A stretch of DNA of 64,000 bases from Paracyclopina nana (lineage: Eukaryota > Arthropoda > Copepoda > Cyclopoida > Cyclopettidae): contig JAGUCH010000004.1 of NCBI GenBank assembly GCA_019096065.1, positions 4,650,001 to 4,714,000 of the forward strand. Reading direction: 5' to 3'. How positions within the stretch are numbered: the first letter of the stretch is position 1; every line of letters starts with the position of its first letter. Position numbers and translations under genes: made by a program. Under the pieces are notes generated by a model that saw only the letters and a program-made list of their open reading frames with translations, ran no database searches and was not told the origin of the DNA. Below are positions 1 to 11,019 of this stretch, piece after piece.

Positions 1-1775
1 ACACGCGTAGCACATATCCAATGTCCAATTCTACCTTGAACATGCCTTAACTTAGGTGATGCTCAATTTTTCTCTCCTTTGAGAAAACATCACGATGGAA
101 TTGAGAGAAAGAATCGAACCAAAGATCGTGCTGTCCGCATTTGTAAGAAATACGTACCATTTATTGGGCACCATTCTTTGCTGTGAAGAGATGAAAGTGG
201 ACTGGCTATTTTTGCCCATCGCCGTTAACTTTGAAGGGTCCAAGGATTATTTTGCAATCCTATCAAACCTCTGCATTTTCTGCATAAGCTAGTGTCTGTG
301 TGTCAACTTGTGGAGGAATTTTTTTCTCACGTTACTACTTTGAAAGTGGAGAGAAATTCACCTTGGCCAAAAGTGTTTAATAATATCCTACTGTTTGTAT
401 AATATATAGTTTATCATGGCGAGGAGACCCGCCCCCGTTTCTTTTCCCAACTTTGAACAATGAAGGCAAAATCAGAAGGGATTGCAATCAAGCTTGAGCT
501 TGACTATGCGGCCGGCCAAAGATTGCTTGATTTTATCCGTTAATGGACTGTTAGTATGCTAATGCTGGCATTTGCCAAATTACGCATATACTATACATGC
601 TACATGGATTTGATGGGCGCCGCATAAAAAGTTTCAAATGCTTACAACATCATCATTAATGTGCCAAGCTGTTCTGTAGACAAATGCTTCCAATTAAAAA
701 GTACTAATAGGTCTTAAGGGTCAGCCATTAAAAATCCAATTGCATTCTGCTTTAAGGCCTTGGGAGCTGAGAAGTGTCTACAAGCTAAACAGGCACTCCA
801 AGGAGTTGAACTTCCTCGATTGTTTGCGTTATATTCAGTTTACTGCCTTGGACGTGGGCTAAAAGGTCAACGAGTAATTTTCAAGACCAGAGAAAGGTTT
901 TGGCGTGATATCAAGCCTCGCTGCACTTATGAGATTTACACCCACGAATTTTGGAAACTCGAGAGTCCAATCGCGAAGAGGCATTTTTTGCGCTCCAAGC
1001 CTAACTTGGTGAAAGTAGATATGGTATACCACCGCATAGGCAGTGTGTGTGTGAATGAAATTTCTTTCAATGCACCACAGCGCAAGTCTCGTCGTTTTTT
1101 AATAGCATGCGACCACAGGAAGCCAATGAAGAGGAAGATGTGAAAAATTCACTCTTGTCTAAATTATTAGTTCCAGTCTATTTAAGGATGTGCCGCATAT
1201 CGTGCACTTTTGCAAATTTGGATTTATAGTGTGCAAATTAAACTCTCTGTACAAGGGGAAGCCTAGCAAAAGTGGCTGAAAAGAGCAATTTTTTGATTGA
1301 TACCTCCTTTTTTGTGCTGATGAATTATTCACCTCAAGGCAATCGCTACATTCTGAAAATATGCCAGCAATTTCTTGAGACCGTAATCAAATTTTGCATT
1401 TTTTCCTGCAACCCGTTTCTTTTGCATGCCTTTTATCTTTGTGGTGTTTTGGATTGGCACGTTGACGCAGTTAAAGCTGGAGGAGAAATTTGACCAAACA
1501 TGCCGCGATGTTTACCATGTAGAAATCCCTGCCAGTTTTGAGTCAAATATGTCCTTTTCACTGCTTGGCTGCTGCGCAGCAGCTGTGCCACATTACGGTG
1601 TATTCTTCTAATTTGGCCGCACAATTGAATGTCGAAAAAACACGGAGAAACTGATTTTTGGTTGTCAAGCACTTTCTACATAATTATCCCCTGCGACGCA
1701 CATATTTTCTTCAATTAGTCGTCGTGTGATTATTCGTGCCTTAATCAATCATACATGACGAAAGCTTGTACTTAC
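1..1775. other. Intergenic or intronic stretch, no gene recognised
   Basis: No exon of a recognisable protein was found on either strand. The LPMO-like gene at 1776-1975 reads leftwards and its next exons should lie here or beyond the window edge. I could not identify them, so this stretch may be a long first intron. The longest open frame, at 760-1143, starts with TTG and resembles nothing I know. Confidence 0.5.
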
Positions 1776-1975
1776 TCTTAGGCATTCCGCACGGTGGCCT
1801 TGTTCTGACATTGTCCAAAAAGTCCAAGTCATAGGAACGAGCTGGTGGGTAAGTTAAGCCGACATGAGCCGAGGAAAGCGGCAAAAAATTGGCTAAACAA
1901 AGAGTCACTGTCACAAATTTCAGCTTGAGCTCCATTTTGCTTGCTTCTCTCCTTAAGACATGTTGAAGGTTACGC
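1776..1975 (-). CDS. First coding exon of a secreted LPMO-like (copper-histidine) protein, partial
   Basis: The exon opens after a good acceptor (TTGCAG, 1976-1981), the ATG is at 1935, and it ends at a GTAAGT donor (1770-1775) in phase 1, giving 53 codons. The product begins with a hydrophobic signal peptide of about 23 residues ending LPLSSA. The mature N-terminus would then be HVGLTYPPARSYDLDFLDN, followed by RTRPPCGMP. A histidine exposed by signal cleavage and followed by a PPAR-type motif is the hallmark of lytic polysaccharide monooxygenases, where this His forms half of the copper brace. An invertebrate LPMO-like family with a very similar N-terminal block is known to me, but the exact CAZy class cannot be assigned from 53 residues. 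The second copper His and the rest of the domain lie in exons not found here. The upstream part of the exon is 5'UTR, so another noncoding exon lies further right. Confidence 0.6.
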
Positions 1976-3819
1976 CTGCAAGAGGAGAAAATCAAAGATG
2001 TGAGAGAGATGATGATGAGGTCAATGTCAAAAAACTCAAAAGGAAATCCTTTACTTGTGAAGTTTTTCAGAGGGGTATATCAGCGCGCGGTTCATTTTAT
2101 GGCCATGCTCATGCCATTGTTCATCTTTAGATAATTAGCGCGAATTACTCTTTTTTTTTCGAGCAAAAAAAATATTTTGCGGCTGAGGAGGAAATTTCAT
2201 TTTATACGATGGAAGGAAGAAACCAATTTCTACTTTGTAGAGGAGTTGCACACATTTCTCTTCATTTGTCTGTGAGAATTTGCGTTACTTTATATCTCTG
2301 ACGTAGTATTCAGTTGCGACTTGGAATTGAGGCTCGATTAGTCCACCTACGAACGTTGATTCACCGTGAGAAAATGGCTCATTAAGAGCAAAAAAAGCCA
2401 TGCTTTTTTGCGAGTACGTCTTCTCACAGTGGAATCAAAAATTCTTCGTCTAAACTCCACTTGGCTCCTGAGGCTAATTTTACAGCAATATTCGTCGCAT
2501 TTATATGATATGTGGCACAAGCAAAATTGTATATCATGCAAGGCAATAAGGAAATCACGCGGAGCTTCTGGACGTAGAAATCAACGTTGTTGCCTGCATG
2601 TTCACCAGTTTTGTGCCGGGGGCCATTTTTTTGGTTGCCCAGGCATCTCTTAGTAGTGGCCAGCATATAGGAAAAACCTGCCAAGATGTGGACTGGCCCC
2701 TCCTAATTCTTGCCCCATGGCGATTCGCGTTTCTCCTCTTCTATATACACCAACATCAAGGTATAAATCTACAGATTGCAATGACCCAGTATACGGAGGC
2801 AGGGCAAAAAGTACGTAAGATGTTCCCATCAGATAGGAAAGTATCGTTGAAAATAATTGGCTCTGACATCCTAAGCAACTAGTTTTTCCCCATGCACCAA
2901 CGCACAATTGTGTACTGTTGTTGCTGGTGACTTCAACGCGCGGAGGCTGAATAAATGGACTTACACTTATTTTAATGATGCGCAGCGTGCTGGTGTGTGC
3001 GGCCGACATGCAGGTGTGGCAAAAAAGTGGGCAACACTAAATAATGGATATCTCCCACTCAACTTGTTGCTATATATAGGGATTGCACTGAATTCTTGAT
3101 AATTTCACTACAAAGGTTTGACTTGTCTTGGGCTGCTCGATGCGCTAACTGAAAATGTCTGGTAGAAGAAGTGAGCCCCACGTACACGCCACTGCACTGC
3201 TTCGTTTCATGTACGTATACGCGAGTGTCCGACACGAGCAGAGAACGAGGAATGCTGGCCCTGCACTGAGCCAAGGCTCAGCCTCACCTGCATGCACCAC
3301 ACTACACAGCAGACGACGACGAGGGCTCGAAAGACACCGGCAAGCCGCATTCATTTAAGACCCAAAATCTTTTATACCCCTATTTTTCATGCGTACTTGT
3401 CAGCCCCCATTATGCTGGGTAATAATTCAATTTTTTGCTTTAGCAGTTTTTGAAATGTTTGAAGGGAAAATGTAAGCTGTCCACAATTTTTAACCGAGGT
3501 GAAATCTCTCCAATATCATCTGAGAGGATTTCTTCTTGTAGAAAACTAGCTGTCATTAGATTTGTGTTGCTCTTACAGTGGAGTGATTTCTTTCCAGGAG
3601 AGGTAGTTACAGAAATAGCACTCACAATTTCATGCCCGATATCAAAGGAGATACGCACTACGTATACTATATTTCATTCGCAGGTTTTTTTAAGCAAACT
3701 CATTGCATGACGTCCTTGTAGTATTCCATAGAACGACGCTGGATATCCAAGCTGCAAAGATTAATTTTTGAGCCTTAATGAGATTATACATATGAAGCGC
3801 ATTTCTGCAATATGTGTTA
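1976..3819. other. Intergenic stretch
   Basis: Open frames here are short, overlap on both strands and have no recognisable domain. It should contain the 5'UTR and promoter of the leftward LPMO-like gene and the 3'UTR of the GGACT gene. I see no RNA gene, terminal repeat or array. Confidence 0.5.
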
Positions 3820-4788
3820 TTACGGTTCCGAGTAGGGGAAGAGCTTCGAGGAATAAGACACCAGAAGCTGATTTCCTTGGAGCAAATCTTCCTTGAAATT
3901 GTCCAACTTGTAGCACCAGCACTCAACAATGTCACCAACTTCTGCCAAGTCAGAAGACTGTTCGCCAATTATTCGCACGGGCTCCAACTTTCTCTTGTAG
4001 TAACGTGGTGCATCTTCCAACTCGTCCAAATGAGCGAGCATGTCATCATCGACTTGATAAACCTCACCTTGAACATGATGCCCAAGTCCGGGACGGTCGA
4101 GGAGATAAGGAACCTAATTTTGACAGTGACATCAGTGTTGTTTTGCACAAGCTAAAAAAGCCCTCCTTGTTCTTCAAACTTCAAAGTGCTCTTACAGTCA
4201 CGACTGTGTTACAATGAACATTGTCATTGAGGGAAAAAAGCAGCGCGATCATTTAAATTAATTTAAATGGTCCACTGATCTCAAGATTTCCACCATCCTA
4301 AAATAAAACCTGTTTCCAACCACAAAATTAAAATCCGTTTCTGGCTTCTTCTTCGCAACAAGCATATTTTGCCTCAGAAAAATATTTTCAAGCAAAAATT
4401 GATACATTGTTTGCAGTCACACCTAAATGACTTAATTCATGGGAGCTCAATTTTCGAACGAGGTCAACTTGATTCAAAAATAATAGCTAATCTGCAGAAG
4501 AGGCAGCACGCAACTTTTTGCAACTTTTCTCAAAACATCTAATGATGGACACTGAAGAGGAAAAACATCATAGAACCGCCCCTCGATGCACTCAAATCAC
4601 ACGATAGATGTGCTTTTTTACGATCGTCTTACGTTATGCCTGGATGCAACAACCAAAGGGAGGAGCCCGACTAGCTCACCAACACCAATAAAACGATTAG
4701 AACCCAGGGCTGGGTTCTGCATGAAGTTTTGGTGGTTGGGCTCATTTCTCTTGAGGGTTCCGTACACAAAAATGAGATGCTCACCCAT
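3820..4788 (-). CDS. GGACT: Gamma-glutamylaminecyclotransferase (GGACT/Tina-1 family)
   Basis: Two exons: 4788-4633 (52 codons, donor GTAAGACG) and 4113-3820 (97 codons plus TAA), joined in phase 0 to give 149 aa, close to the usual ~150. The first exon carries the family glycine loop VYGTLKRNEPNH near residues 8-19. The join reads VVASRHN then VPYLLDRPG, as expected for the family. The second exon carries GEVYQVDD and LDELEDAPRYYKR; the glutamate of ELED aligns with the catalytic Glu of human GGACT. The enzyme releases 5-oxoproline from gamma-glutamyl-epsilon-lysine produced by breakdown of transglutaminase crosslinks, in the cytosol. Its ATG is only 21 nt after the RABGGTA stop on the same strand and in the same frame, so it may be the second cistron of a shared transcript. 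The assignment rests on remembered family motifs. Confidence 0.88.
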
Positions 4789-4794
4789 CAGTAT

Positions 4795-4800
4795 TTTATT
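4795..4800 (-). other. AATAAA between RABGGTA and GGACT
   Basis: A consensus poly(A) hexamer sits inside the 21-nt gap between the RABGGTA stop and the GGACT start. Cleavage 10-30 nt downstream would fall inside GGACT exon 1, so use of this signal would cut the downstream cistron off the RABGGTA mRNA. Whether it is used cannot be seen here. Confidence 0.5.
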
Positions 4801-4809
4801 GTTGACTTT

Positions 4810-6369
4810 TTAAGTGACAACTTGTTCTACAGCCGACTTGAGTTTCGCAACTTCGTCGACGTTATCACAAATGGGATTGGACTTGATAGACAAGACTTTT
4901 AAGTTGCCAAGGCTACGATTCATGCTAATGGTGCATATCTTGTTCCCGTCAAGAATCAGTTCGCTACACCGTCTCAAATAGGGTAAAATGCCATTCACGC
5001 ATCTCAAGTGGTTGGCGGACAAGTTGAGTTTTCGCACAAACGCAAACCGCTCTTTGAAGTAGATGCAAGTCAGGTGCTGATTGGCCAAATTCACGTCATC
5101 TGAGAAACCACCAGAGGCCAAGGCCTTTTCCACGATGCATTTACTCCTCAGGTCTCTATAGTAGCCAGAACGCTTGGAATCAATGGAGCATAGAGCATCT
5201 AGACCCTTTATGATTTCGCCATGGTACTCACAAGGACTCATCGTTTTCATGATCAGTACTTTGGTGTAGAGGGTCCATTTCGAGTCTGGCTCAAGCTCGA
5301 GGAGCTCATTGCAGTTTTTGAGCTCCTGTTCAAGAACGCTGTACGTGTCGGGATCGAATGTGCGATTTTCGCCTAATTTTCGCATGTATGTACCGTTGTT
5401 GTCGAGCTTGATTGATTGGCCATTAGCCAATGCTAGTCGCATCGATGACCGAGGCGTACAGTCAGTTAGCCATAAAGTATCAAATATCTGACCACAGGAG
5501 CTGCTTTTCCACTCGGCAGCTTCATCCAGCGTGTCATCGATGTACAACTTCAAATCAGACGACTGCACTGGCCTTGAAAACGCCACCATCAAGCGGCCGT
5601 TTTCATGGGTGGCGATCACAGGCTCACACAAATCGTCGTCTGGACGGCCAAGCAGCCATTTGTGATAAAACCAGGCCGACGAGTCATCAGGGTCGGTGAA
5701 AGCAGCATTGAGAACAAGATCGAGTTCTTCTCGCCTCCTTGATTCGCTGATCTTTTCTTGATTACCTTCGACCACTGGCAGCAATTTGCTACGGTAGTGC
5801 CAAGCAGAGTAATTAGAGAAATTCACATTGATTCGTTCCATCGAATATTCCAGCTCTTGCTCAGGAGTAATGTTGGCATGCTTGACCACGAACCGACGAT
5901 AATCCCAGCAGTGAAAATTTCTCTCATCAAGACTCAAGTACTTGTTGCACAAGAACAACTCTTGCTCCCATTTCGGATGCTTCATCCGAAGCAGTGACCA
6001 GCAGCGGTGATGCCAAGCTCCATATGATTTTGGGTTGGACTGGAGGCACTGAACTGTGAGCTCCAACTCAGCAACTAAAGTTTTATCATAAACTTGCTCA
6101 TCGTTGATCTGTTCTAGTGCCTTCTCTAGCATTTCTTTGCGGATATTCCATAAGGTAGAGATGTCCGGATTAGCCATGAGTACACCTGCTGTCATTTTGA
6201 GCTGCATTTTGGCCAGTTTTTCAGTTTCCTCGGGCGATTCAGATAGCTGTTTTCTATGTTCGAAAATAGCGCCCATTGCGGCCTCATAAGTTTTGAGCTT
6301 TTCCTGCTTCTGAGCCTTTCGCTCGGCCTCTTGCTGGGCTGTAGTTTTGACCTTCAGCCTTCCATGCAT
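4810..6369 (-). CDS. RABGGTA: Rab geranylgeranyltransferase subunit alpha
   Basis: Intronless ORF of 519 aa starting MHGRLKVKTT, nearly the same N-terminus as human RABGGTA (567 aa). With the beta subunit and Rab escort protein it adds geranylgeranyl groups to C-terminal cysteines of Rab GTPases in the cytosol. Protein prenyltransferase alpha repeats are visible at about residues 50-245: LWNIRKEML, YGAWHHRCW, FHCWDYRRFV, YSAWHYRSKLL and SAWFYHKWLL, each with the W-x-x-R or W-x-H-R signature. Residues 250-340 match the Ig-like insertion of the animal protein. The C-terminus (about 425-510) contains leucine-rich repeats (RKLNLSANHLRCV, ELILDGNKI, LKVLSIKSNPI). It lies between AP-1 gamma upstream and GGACT 21 nt downstream, all on the same strand. 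Confidence 0.95.
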   Translation of the reverse strand: MHGRLKVKTTAQQEAERKAQKQEKLKTYEAAMGAIFEHRKQLSESPEETEKLAKMQLKMTAGVLMANPDISTLWNIRKEMLEKALEQINDEQVYDKTLVAELELTVQCLQSNPKSYGAWHHRCWSLLRMKHPKWEQELFLCNKYLSLDERNFHCWDYRRFVVKHANITPEQELEYSMERINVNFSNYSAWHYRSKLLPVVEGNQEKISESRRREELDLVLNAAFTDPDDSSAWFYHKWLLGRPDDDLCEPVIATHENGRLMVAFSRPVQSSDLKLYIDDTLDEAAEWKSSSCGQIFDTLWLTDCTPRSSMRLALANGQSIKLDNNGTYMRKLGENRTFDPDTYSVLEQELKNCNELLELEPDSKWTLYTKVLIMKTMSPCEYHGEIIKGLDALCSIDSKRSGYYRDLRSKCIVEKALASGGFSDDVNLANQHLTCIYFKERFAFVRKLNLSANHLRCVNGILPYLRRCSELILDGNKICTISMNRSLGNLKVLSIKSNPICDNVDEVAKLKSAVEQVVT

Positions 6370-6806
6370 GATGAATACGTACTATGAAATTGATGGAATG
6401 CGGTTGATTGCAAGTCACAGCTCACAAGTGTTTTGTTTACATTCACAGGGCTTCAGCCGGACGTTTTGGCGCACAAAAATAAGGCAAAAGTGCCACAAAG
6501 AAGAGAGCTACTCATTAATGCATTTTTATTGTTCGGTTTAAGCACAATTTTCATTTATAGACATACACTAAGCCAAACGCAGACAAATGTCTCTGCTCTG
6601 CTGGAGAAACTGGCAGACAATCACAGTTGTAATAAAAATCATCATCAACATTACTTCATTCATTTCCATCAACGCGCATCAGGAGCAGTATTCACAAAAT
6701 GAATTAAGTTTGTCTCTAGCGGTAGCATAATATAAAGTTCATCCTCGTCAATAATAATAGTAGTAGTAGCTTATAACTTAGATTGGTAAGCAACATCAGG
6801 GGGAAA
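6370..6806. other. Spacer between AP-1 gamma and RABGGTA
   Basis: Holds the AP-1 gamma 3'UTR and the RABGGTA promoter/5'UTR, both on the minus strand. A short AAT/AGT-rich tract (about 6750-6770) is the only visible low-complexity feature. No canonical AATAAA was seen close after the AP-1 gamma stop. Confidence 0.5.
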
Positions 6807-9500
6807 TCACATCATTGCTGTCAGGGCAGGAGGAAAGTTGCTGACTTCTGCTTGATCCAGGACCTGCTGCCCACCCCTGCTAAACGAAACTTTTAGCCTC
6901 ATCTTGACAACTGCTCTGTTGGGATTGTTCACTTTCAAGACCTGTGTGATGATGCCACCGTTGGGGCTCATATCCGTCGAGCTTGCTGCCATAATCTCCA
7001 CCTGCATTGACTTGGGTACAGCAGCCTGCAATGTGAAGTCTGACACCTTTTCAGGCGACGAATTGGCGATGCTCAAGTTCATGACTACCAATGAGGGTTG
7101 TGGACGGTCGAAATGGAATGTGATTGAGATGTCGTTTTTGTTATAGCCCACGAGGCTTGGAATGCCAGGAGAAGAATCTGTGCCATTGCTCAACACGTTA
7201 TTAGCAATGCTTCCTCCAAAGAGGTCGTTCAAACTATTATTGGTTTGGCCGATGCTAGAGGGAGTGGGGACGTTATTGCTCATTCCTAGTCCATCTAACA
7301 GGTTGCTCATGTTGTTCAGTGGAGGCATTGCGACTGGATTATTGTTGGAGCTTCCAGCAGACATGTCCAAATCTCCAAGCAGGTCCAAAAGGCTATCTTG
7401 TCCCTTTGAAGAAGGCGCAGCCGAGTTCTGGAGAGGTGTGGGGTTGGTGTCGATGAGGTCAAGCAAAGAGTCCCCTCCTAAAGATGCAGAATTGGCAGAG
7501 GAACCAATAATGGATATTGAAGATCCTCCAACGCCCAGGAGGTCAGCACTTCCTCCCATCATTAATAGCTCTTGTTGATGGCTTCCATTGACTTCCAAAG
7601 AGTCGCCCCCAGTTTGGGCATTATTCGACAGCGCTGTGTCCCGCTGCATAGGAGGCATGGGCTCTAGCAGAGCTGCCCGCATGTGCTCGAATTTGTTGAA
7701 CAACTGTGAAAACTCCACTCCTCGTTGCTGCAAATCGATCTCCAGATGACAACTGAACTCGTCAATGATCTGCTGAATCTTGGGAGTTGCATTAGGGAAG
7801 CGCGTGCTCAGCTTTGTAACTGACATCAATGCGTACTGCTTGGTAATAAGTGACATGTGCTTGGCCCACAAAATCTTGTGGTAAACGGCAATCACTTCCT
7901 CCTCGGAAACAGTAATAGTTTCACCCTCAATAGAAACTCCATCGAGGAGGGCAGAGCCATATTCGCCAATGCACCAGCAGGCCACTTGGGTCAAGGGCTG
8001 CTTCTCGGTGCAGTTTTCCGTATCACGAATCGCCTTCCACGCCTCGTGAACAACATAGGGCTGCAGGTCAGTTGTTTCAGACACTAACTGGATAGTGTTG
8101 AACACGACGTCATCCAGCACATAATTGCCTGCAGCTTTAAGCACATCAAATAGCGTGTCAATGTGGCACCTTCTTCCAGGTGCGTGTTTTTCGGCTGCAA
8201 TGACCATACCAGAGGAGCATTCGGACTTGAACACTGGCTCTGCTGTTTGGAGGAAGCTGATGAGCTCTTTGGTCATGGTCTTGAAGTTTTGCGAGTTAAT
8301 TATAGCAAACGAAAGCTCGATCGCCCTCCGCTTGATCGAAGCGTCTGGGTCTTTCAAGCAATCCAGTATGGTCGCTCGATGTCTTTGCACGGCCTGACTG
8401 TCCAAGGCCACTGTCTTCAAGAGGGTGTTGAGAGCGACGTAGCGGATGTTTTTGTCGCTGTTCAGCAAGAATCGACCCAGAATGTTGACTGCCAGCACGC
8501 GAAGGCCACTTTCCGACTGAATGTCCATTATTGAAAGTACGGTCTCGTAGAGGATGGCGTTGCCCACGTTTTTGCTCGTCTCCGTATTGGTGGCTACTTG
8601 AGCAAGGATGTCATTCATGGTCTCCGATGCCTCAGGGTCATTGTGTCCAAGAATCCTCAACAGCCTGAGAATCTTGATTTGCAGGAACGGGTCACTGATG
8701 CCATTGACATCGTGCTCAGGCGAGTATCCACTCATTATCAGATTTTTGAGAATGCGCACCAAGTTGGGCACCATTTTCTTGAAATGGTTGAGGGTGTCCG
8801 GACTCCTCTCGGCCATTTCTGTGATTAGCACGATGCCAGTGATGAGCACGCCATGGTTCTTCTCGGACAAAATGGTCCTAGTGACAGGCAAGAACATCTC
8901 CATCAGCTCTGGGACTTTTCGGATGATTTTGAAGGCGCACAACGCGGCCTTTTTGCGAATGTATGCGTTGGACGACTTGACCAGCTTTTCAACCTCAGGT
9001 GCCAAATCTCTGGCCATTTCATGCGAGGCTATTGACCCGAGAGTGCAGAGTGCAAGCCCGACCACGAATTGAGTGGAACTGTTGAGGTCGGTCTTGATGC
9101 AGTTGATGATAAGCAACTGGACTTCTTGGCGTTCATCGAGTAACAGCATGGCAGACAGGTATCCGATGCGTTTATCCGTGAATTTGGGCGAGGCGATCAA
9201 CTTGAGGCACTCCAACTGGCCGAAATGGGCGGGATAGCCAAGCATGTGAATGTAGAGCAACTTGGCCACATTTCGGCACCGCCACATGTTGTCTTCGTCC
9301 CGGAAGGCGTTCCTGATGTACGCGCACTCCTTGTTGACAACGGCCCTTTCCTCGGCCGCAGTTCTGGCCGCGCGTATTTGCCGAATAAGGTCGCGAAGCC
9401 GCATGGGGGTCGGCATCTTGACCTTGTCAACAGCTTCGGTGACCATTTGGCGTGCATTTTGCACAAAGTCAGCGATCTTCTCTTGCGTGGCCAAACTCAT
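6807..9500 (-). CDS. AP-1gamma: AP-1 clathrin adaptor complex subunit gamma (gamma-adaptin)
   Basis: Single coding exon of 897 aa. The open frame extends further up, but an acceptor (TTTTTTAAAG) ends at 9507 just before the ATG at 9500, so that ATG is the chosen start. It gives [12 protein letters not shown] before the conserved [20 protein letters not shown]. The trunk (about residues 30-590) has the armadillo-like adaptin repeats, including [19 protein letters not shown] and [18 protein letters not shown] low-complexity hinge follows at about 650-775, rich in [12 protein letters not shown] clathrin-box segments. The C-terminal gamma-ear (about 780-897) recruits accessory proteins. The protein is the large gamma subunit of the adaptor sorting cargo between trans-Golgi network and endosomes. 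A noncoding first exon ends at 9569 with a GTAAGAAT donor. DCTN3 lies head-to-head about 750 bp away. Confidence 0.96.
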   Translation of the reverse strand: MSLATQEKIADFVQNARQMVTEAVDKVKMPTPMRLRDLIRQIRAARTAAEERAVVNKECAYIRNAFRDEDNMWRCRNVAKLLYIHMLGYPAHFGQLECLKLIASPKFTDKRIGYLSAMLLLDERQEVQLLIINCIKTDLNSSTQFVVGLALCTLGSIASHEMARDLAPEVEKLVKSSNAYIRKKAALCAFKIIRKVPELMEMFLPVTRTILSEKNHGVLITGIVLITEMAERSPDTLNHFKKMVPNLVRILKNLIMSGYSPEHDVNGISDPFLQIKILRLLRILGHNDPEASETMNDILAQVATNTETSKNVGNAILYETVLSIMDIQSESGLRVLAVNILGRFLLNSDKNIRYVALNTLLKTVALDSQAVQRHRATILDCLKDPDASIKRRAIELSFAIINSQNFKTMTKELISFLQTAEPVFKSECSSGMVIAAEKHAPGRRCHIDTLFDVLKAAGNYVLDDVVFNTIQLVSETTDLQPYVVHEAWKAIRDTENCTEKQPLTQVACWCIGEYGSALLDGVSIEGETITVSEEEVIAVYHKILWAKHMSLITKQYALMSVTKLSTRFPNATPKIQQIIDEFSCHLEIDLQQRGVEFSQLFNKFEHMRAALLEPMPPMQRDTALSNNAQTGGDSLEVNGSHQQELLMMGGSADLLGVGGSSISIIGSSANSASLGGDSLLDLIDTNPTPLQNSAAPSSKGQDSLLDLLGDLDMSAGSSNNNPVAMPPLNNMSNLLDGLGMSNNVPTPSSIGQTNNSLNDLFGGSIANNVLSNGTDSSPGIPSLVGYNKNDISITFHFDRPQPSLVVMNLSIANSSPEKVSDFTLQAAVPKSMQVEIMAASSTDMSPNGGIITQVLKVNNPNRAVVKMRLKVSFSRGGQQVLDQAEVSNFPPALTAMM

Positions 9501-9507
9501 TTGGGCC

Positions 9508-10322
9508 TTTAAAAAACATATGTACATTTATCCAGCCAACTGATCGGGCGACTTTCACTCATTCTTACCTGTTGTAGTTTCGCGGACTTTAAATGATGGC
9601 AAAAGAGGAATTTCGCCCCTTTCTTGACACGAGGACTCGATGAAATGTGGGCAATGACACCAACTTTTGTGTGGTCAGGTAGTAGGTGCGGCGGTCGGTG
9701 ATGACTCGAGGCTTCCAAGTCACGAACGAGCGACAAGAAGCAGCTGCTAGCCTCAACTTTCGTTAATCGGATCGTAGAGCCAGGTAGCAGACGAGTTTTT
9801 ACTTCACATGCAAATCCGAGGAGAGCCAGAAAAAGCCAAAATATCTCCTCAAATTGCCACTCGATAACGAAAAATGTCAGGTATGGTAACACGTGACAAA
9901 TGAAGGACCATCACTAAGCCACGCTGCGAGAATAGTAAGGGCCCTAAAAAAATTGCCATGTTTCATCGCCAATAGTAGATAGAGAGCCTTTCTAATCATT
10001 TGTTACTAATTATGCTACTCTCACTACGATCATTTAAAATAAAAGAGCTTTGTTAGCTGTACTAAGGGTTAGTTTAGCTCGCCTTAAAAATCCAGGCTCA
10101 AGGCTTGATTTACCACAAAAAATAATCTCCTTTGATATTCAGGGTTGCTAATGCAGCAATTGAGGCTGAACAAATGCCTTAATTTGGCACTTTCTCGCAA
10201 GTTAGTGGTCTCTATAGTTTATATAGAACTGGTATCACTGCTATCGCTATTCGCAAGTTAAGATTAAAGAAAAGTAAACATTTCAACTATTTTCATGTTG
10301 AATATTAGTTTTTCGAGTGGAA
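9508..10322. other. Head-to-head interval between AP-1 gamma and DCTN3
   Basis: Contains the 58-bp 5'UTR intron of AP-1 gamma (minus strand, donor GTAAGAAT at 9561-9568, acceptor at 9507-9508), its noncoding first exon to the right of 9569, and the presumed divergent promoter region of AP-1 gamma and DCTN3. No clear TATA box was picked out. Confidence 0.55.
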
Positions 10323-10895
10323 ATGTCAACTGAAGCTATTACAAGTGATCAAGCGGCTTTTGAAGCTGCAGAAAAGCGGCTCAGTGAACTAGAGCGACGA
10401 ATTTACGGCACCCAGCACAAGAATGGGGAAAAAACTGCTCCCATCGTGCCTAAACTAGCAAGTTTTGCCCAAGAAATTGGCGATGCTCTTGGGAGGCGAG
10501 AGCGCATTACGCCATTATTTCGTAAATTGAATGAATTGGAAAAGTTCCTCGATCCTGCAGCCTCGGTTGAGGCCGGCCTCTCTATTGAGGCCAGAGCAGA
10601 GCTCATATTGGCCGAGGAGTCGAGGCTTAGGAAGGCAAACGAACTTTTTGACAGCGTTAAGGCCAAAAAAGATGTTCTCGACAGTGAAGCTTTGAAAAAT
10701 GTCCCTTCTCACGAGGCAAAGCTGAACCAGCTCGCAAAGATTCATTTAGACCAGAACGCACGAGGACATCATCTGACAGAAGAATCGTTAAACCTCATAG
10801 AGCAGTATAATGATGTGGTAGAGACAATCACGCAAACATTTATGGAATACGACAAAGTTGTGTCTGCTGCAGAAGATGCTGCCAAAATAAAATAA
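10323..10895 (+). CDS. DCTN3: Dynactin subunit 3 (p24/p22)
   Basis: Intronless ORF of 190 aa, close to human DCTN3 (186 aa). The upstream in-frame GTG at 10317 is not used; the ATG at 10323 gives MSTEAITSDQ. Conserved stretches include RLSELERRIYG near the N-terminus, RRERITPLFRKLNELEKFLDP, ELILAEESRL, and HEAKLNQLAKIHLDQNA followed by LTEESLNLIEQYN. The protein is mostly alpha-helical and is part of the dynactin shoulder/sidearm that links dynein to cargo. The stop codon lies inside an AATAAA (10891-10896), so the 3'UTR is probably very short. The NCB5OR start codon follows 124 bp downstream on the same strand but in a different frame. Confidence 0.9.
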   Translation: MSTEAITSDQAAFEAAEKRLSELERRIYGTQHKNGEKTAPIVPKLASFAQEIGDALGRRERITPLFRKLNELEKFLDPAASVEAGLSIEARAELILAEESRLRKANELFDSVKAKKDVLDSEALKNVPSHEAKLNQLAKIHLDQNARGHHLTEESLNLIEQYNDVVETITQTFMEYDKVVSAAEDAAKIK

Positions 10896-10896
10896 A
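10891..10896 (+). other. AATAAA overlapping the DCTN3 stop codon
   Basis: The hexamer includes the TAA stop of DCTN3. This predicts a 3'UTR of only a few tens of bases, ending before the NCB5OR start at 11020. Confidence 0.55.
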
Positions 10897-11019
10897 GAAA
10901 AGTCAAGATTCTGTTCCTTTATTAGAAGAAAATTCTTATTTCACATTTAAATTGATTTTCAGAATTCCATGGAGAAACTAGTGAGATTTTGTGATATGAC
11001 ATTGTGATTATCGTCAATC

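Noticed and set aside
760..1143. 127-codon open frame on the plus strand
   Set aside because: It begins with TTG, has no recognisable motif, and nearby sequence shows no matching splice or family signal. It may be chance.
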